Part shown: piece after piece, positions 61,631 to 64,000 of the stretch
Position numbering within the stretch: the stretch's first letter is position 1
How the letters are laid out: the number at the start of each line of letters is the position of its first letter
Source of the DNA: Streptococcus mitis
GTDB taxonomy: Bacteria > Bacillota > Bacilli > Lactobacillales > Streptococcaceae
Assembly: GCF_000722765.2 (NCBI RefSeq)
Contig: NZ_CP028415.1
Location: 936,501 to 1,000,500, forward strand
Length of the DNA: 64,000 bases
Reading direction: 5' to 3'
Program-made: the position numbers and the translations under genes
Notes under the pieces: generated by a model
The model's input: only the letters and a program-made list of their open reading frames with translations
Databases searched by the model: none
What the model was told of the DNA's origin: nothing

Positions 61631-64000
61631 TTATTCTGCTGGTTTTTCTTGATTTCCAGTACTTGTTGTAGATTCTTTTGTTTCCTTTTCTGACGCTGGT
61701 TCAGCAGGTTTAGAATCTGTTGCGTTGCTCGGTTTGTTTTCGTCGCTGGCAGTTTCACTGTTAGATTCTGCAGTTGCTGATGTTTCAGTTTCGGGACTTG
61801 TCTTATCACCATTTGCCTCGGCGTTTGTTGCTGGAGTTGCTTCTTCACTTGCGCTTGATTTTGACTTGATTTCTTGATTCAAGACTAGAATAGCTTTTGT
61901 CAATTCAAGTAAAGCAGCTTTATCTTTACTCTTAGCAGAAAGTTGATCTAGTAGAGCATCCACCTTATCAAAGTCGGCATCAGAACCCTTGTTGTTTTCT
62001 AAATAAGCATGAAGCGACATGAGAATATCGTAGAATTTTTGATAGAGTACAAGTGTCTGAGGATCTTGCTCAGCATTTTCCTTTTCTTGTTGAAGAGCGC
62101 TAGCGATACGAGTCAAGATATCTTTCACCTGACTGTTTACTTCATCCAAGTCTGCATCAGCCTTGTTTGTAGCAGCTTTGAGATTTTCTACTTCTTCTGC
62201 CAAGGATTGTCTGATTCCTTCTTCTTGGATTTGCTCTAAGAGTTGAGTTGCCTTGCTCAAGAGATTTTCTACTTCTTCCTTGCTAACATGATTGACATGC
62301 TCTTCAGGCATAAAGTCTCCGTACAATTCTTTCAAGAAGCCATAAATAGCTGTCTTGGCAGTTTGGTTATCTACTTTTTCAGTATCTAGCACTGTCTGAG
62401 TCGATTTAGCAGTAGTTGGTTGGGATTTCAAGGCTTCTTCCACTTCTTGTTTTGCCTGATAGATACTTGGGAATAATCTGTTCAATTTTGCTGGCTTAAG
62501 GAAGGATTGAGATTGATACAAGGTCCAAGTCAACTGAGCTACTTTGTTTCGAAGTTCATCACTCAAACGACCGTCATTTACGTGTTCGTAGAAGTACTTG
62601 ATGTATTCTACAGTTGTAACACCTGTTCGATCATTAAAGTCTTGAAGAGCTTTAAGTTGTGATTCAACCGCTACTAAAGCAGCCTCATCTTTAGCCAATT
62701 TAGCTTCTTGGAGTCGAACGAGAAGGTCTTTCTTAGGAAGTCCAAAAGTGTCTGTATCCAGTGTGTTGATTTTATCAATCAAGACCTGATATTTCTTATC
62801 TAGAGCGCTTGTTTCAACAGGTTTGACACTTTCATCAATATGGATATATTGCTTATCAAAAAGATCAAGTGTTGCAAGATAACCTGCTGTAGAGTTAGTT
62901 GCCAGTTTCTTCATGTTTTCAGTAAACTGACCTAAGGCTAACTCAATCTGTCTTTGTTCGATAGGCTTGTCTTTGTAGATACTTCTGCTATCAGCTAAAA
63001 GTTGATCAACTTTTTCCAAGACTGCCTTCTCATCAAAAGCTCCAGGTTGATAGTTGGATTGTAGGGCTGGAATCTTGTTTTTCAAAGCCACTTCATAGCC
63101 CTTCGTTTGAACCTTGATGTAGTGATTGTGGTCGCCATGAGGAATCACAAAACTACCATTTTCTACCTGTAAACTATAAGGAGACACACCATCTCGCAAA
63201 GCAGTGGTATAGAGTTCATTTAGGAAATCAAGTTCTGGATTTCCAGTTTGGAATGGAAGTCGAACATGTTCCTTACGAACAGCATAGGGATGGATATGAG
63301 TTGGATCGTAGGCTTGGTCTGGATTTCCAAAAACAAAGAATCCGTTTGAAATTCTAATCGCTTCAAGTGGAACACCATAGGTCTTCGAAATATAAGCAAT
63401 CTTTTCTTCATCACTAGCATCTCTTGAGAAAGACTCTACTGTTTTAGCAAAAGGTTTTACAGGCTCTGCATCATGATGTGTTTTCAAATGATCCTGAGCT
63501 GCCTTAATTTGCTCTGCTGTCAAATCCTTCTTGAAGAAGTAATGATTGTGGTCACCATGACTCATGACAAAGCCTTGTTCATCCTCACTGATGACACGAT
63601 TTGCATCAAAACCGTGATCATGGTCTTCCCCATGATGGTGGTCATGCTCATCGTCATCTTGATCATCCTGAGCTGGATTTGCTGTTGCTGTATTTGCCCC
63701 TTTCAAGTGGTCTTGCGCTGCCTTGATTTGATCAGCAGTCAAATCCTTCTTGAAGAAGTAATGATTGTGGTCACCGTGACTCATGATAAAGCCTGATTCG
63801 TCTTCCGCAATAATACGATTAGCATCAAAGCCGTGCCCATCTTCTTCATGTTCCTCATGTGAAGTTCCTGGATTGATTGGAAGAGATGGCGAAGGTGTTG
63901 TTAGACCATTATTTGGAAGAGTCGGTTGACCAATTTGATTCGACTTAGGAATGTAATGGAAATGATCACCATGTCTGACGATATAAGCTGTGGCTGTTTC
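61631..64000 (-). CDS. Histidine triad (Pht) surface protein, 5' end outside the window
   Basis: Frame open to the window's end; at least 789 residues lie inside. Four HxxHxH triads are visible (HGDHFHY, two HGDHNHYFFKK, HGDHNHYIKV), with the Zn-binding acidic-His run 'DDDEHDHHHGEDHDHGF' between two copies of a 60-residue repeat (ANRVISEDE ... SHGDHNHYFFKK). A long helical region and a Ser/Thr/Glu/Lys-rich low-complexity tail end the protein. Pht proteins bind Zn2+ at the cell surface and act with AdcA/AdcAII. Position next to pepT and hemH suggests PhtE/PhtD type. The ATG at 63784 is internal. Confidence 0.9.
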   Translation of the reverse strand, partial: ETATAYIVRHGDHFHYIPKSNQIGQPTLPNNGLTTPSPSLPINPGTSHEEHEEDGHGFDANRIIAEDESGFIMSHGDHNHYFFKKDLTADQIKAAQDHLKGANTATANPAQDDQDDDEHDHHHGEDHDHGFDANRVISEDEQGFVMSHGDHNHYFFKKDLTAEQIKAAQDHLKTHHDAEPVKPFAKTVESFSRDASDEEKIAYISKTYGVPLEAIRISNGFFVFGNPDQAYDPTHIHPYAVRKEHVRLPFQTGNPELDFLNELYTTALRDGVSPYSLQVENGSFVIPHGDHNHYIKVQTKGYEVALKNKIPALQSNYQPGAFDEKAVLEKVDQLLADSRSIYKDKPIEQRQIELALGQFTENMKKLATNSTAGYLATLDLFDKQYIHIDESVKPVETSALDKKYQVLIDKINTLDTDTFGLPKKDLLVRLQEAKLAKDEAALVAVESQLKALQDFNDRTGVTTVEYIKYFYEHVNDGRLSDELRNKVAQLTWTLYQSQSFLKPAKLNRLFPSIYQAKQEVEEALKSQPTTAKSTQTVLDTEKVDNQTAKTAIYGFLKELYGDFMPEEHVNHVSKEEVENLLSKATQLLEQIQEEGIRQSLAEEVENLKAATNKADADLDEVNSQVKDILTRIASALQQEKENAEQDPQTLVLYQKFYDILMSLHAYLENNKGSDADFDKVDALLDQLSAKSKDKAALLELTKAILVLNQEIKSKSSASEEATPATNAEANGDKTSPETETSATAESNSETASDENKPSNATDSKPAEPASEKETKESTTSTGNQEKPAE
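63522..63786 (-). repeat. Internal tandem repeat in the pht gene
   Basis: Two near-identical copies of the triad-plus-helix unit (SHGDHNHYFFKKDLTA then QIKAAQDHLK) about 200 bp apart, separated by the His-rich insert. Such repeats allow copy-number change by recombination. Confidence 0.7.

Overview
The window reads as chromosome of a mitis-group Streptococcus (S. pneumoniae, S. mitis or a close relative). It is AT-rich. It carries tex, an SPJ_0845-type small protein, pmp23, rlmCD, glyA, prfA, tdk, mnmE, dapA, asd, queT, mscL, hemH, pepT and a histidine-triad (Pht) surface protein in pneumococcus-like order, together with two RNAs typical of streptococci: a preQ1-II riboswitch before queT and an asd RNA before asd. 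The species call rests on recognising these proteins, not on a database search.

Layout. 1-6.8 kb is core: the end of an ABC transporter ATPase gene, PspC, SprT-like, Tex, an unidentified promoter-to-terminator ncRNA, a broken PBECR-type gene and a permease pair. 6.8-28.6 kb is a large AT-rich accessory island read almost entirely on the minus strand. It holds a helicase with two nuclease domains, a ClpC-like unfoldase, a WYL regulator, a KAP NTPase, several orphan proteins, HAD and HD hydrolases, a GIY-YIG protein, a possible uracil-DNA-glycosylase-fold protein and the PezAT toxin-antitoxin pair. 28.7-33.8 kb returns to metabolic genes (neopullulanase-type GH13, lipid kinase, ADP-ribosylglycohydrolase, hydrolase).

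33.9-43.7 kb is an accretion zone at the 3' end of rlmCD (rumA). It contains a complete-looking MEGA macrolide-resistance element (mef(E), msr(D), both leader peptides and a truncated, frameshifted umuC cluster), and then a cadmium/zinc operon (cadA, cadC and a broken ZIP transporter). Three decayed copies of the rlmCD 3' end lie between and beside these modules. 43.7-64 kb is conserved core: rlmCD, translation and one-carbon genes, nucleotide salvage, lysine biosynthesis, tRNA-Thr, queuosine-precursor uptake, mechanosensitive channel, ferrochelatase, peptidase T and part of the Pht protein.

Most interesting system. In the 8.6-23.5 kb island the palindrome TAGACA-N5-TGTCTA occurs before three separate transcription units. 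In each case the outer half-site sits exactly the same distance (8 nt after the 7-nt GTCTAnn edge) from a -10 element. The units are (a) a 76-aa protein, the ClpC-like ATPase and a 176-aa protein, leading toward the UvrD/double-nuclease protein; (b) a 378-aa protein followed by the WYL regulator itself; and (c) a 233-aa plus 74-aa pair. I infer a WYL-controlled regulon that looks like an undescribed phage-defence or stress system. Function is not shown by the sequence.
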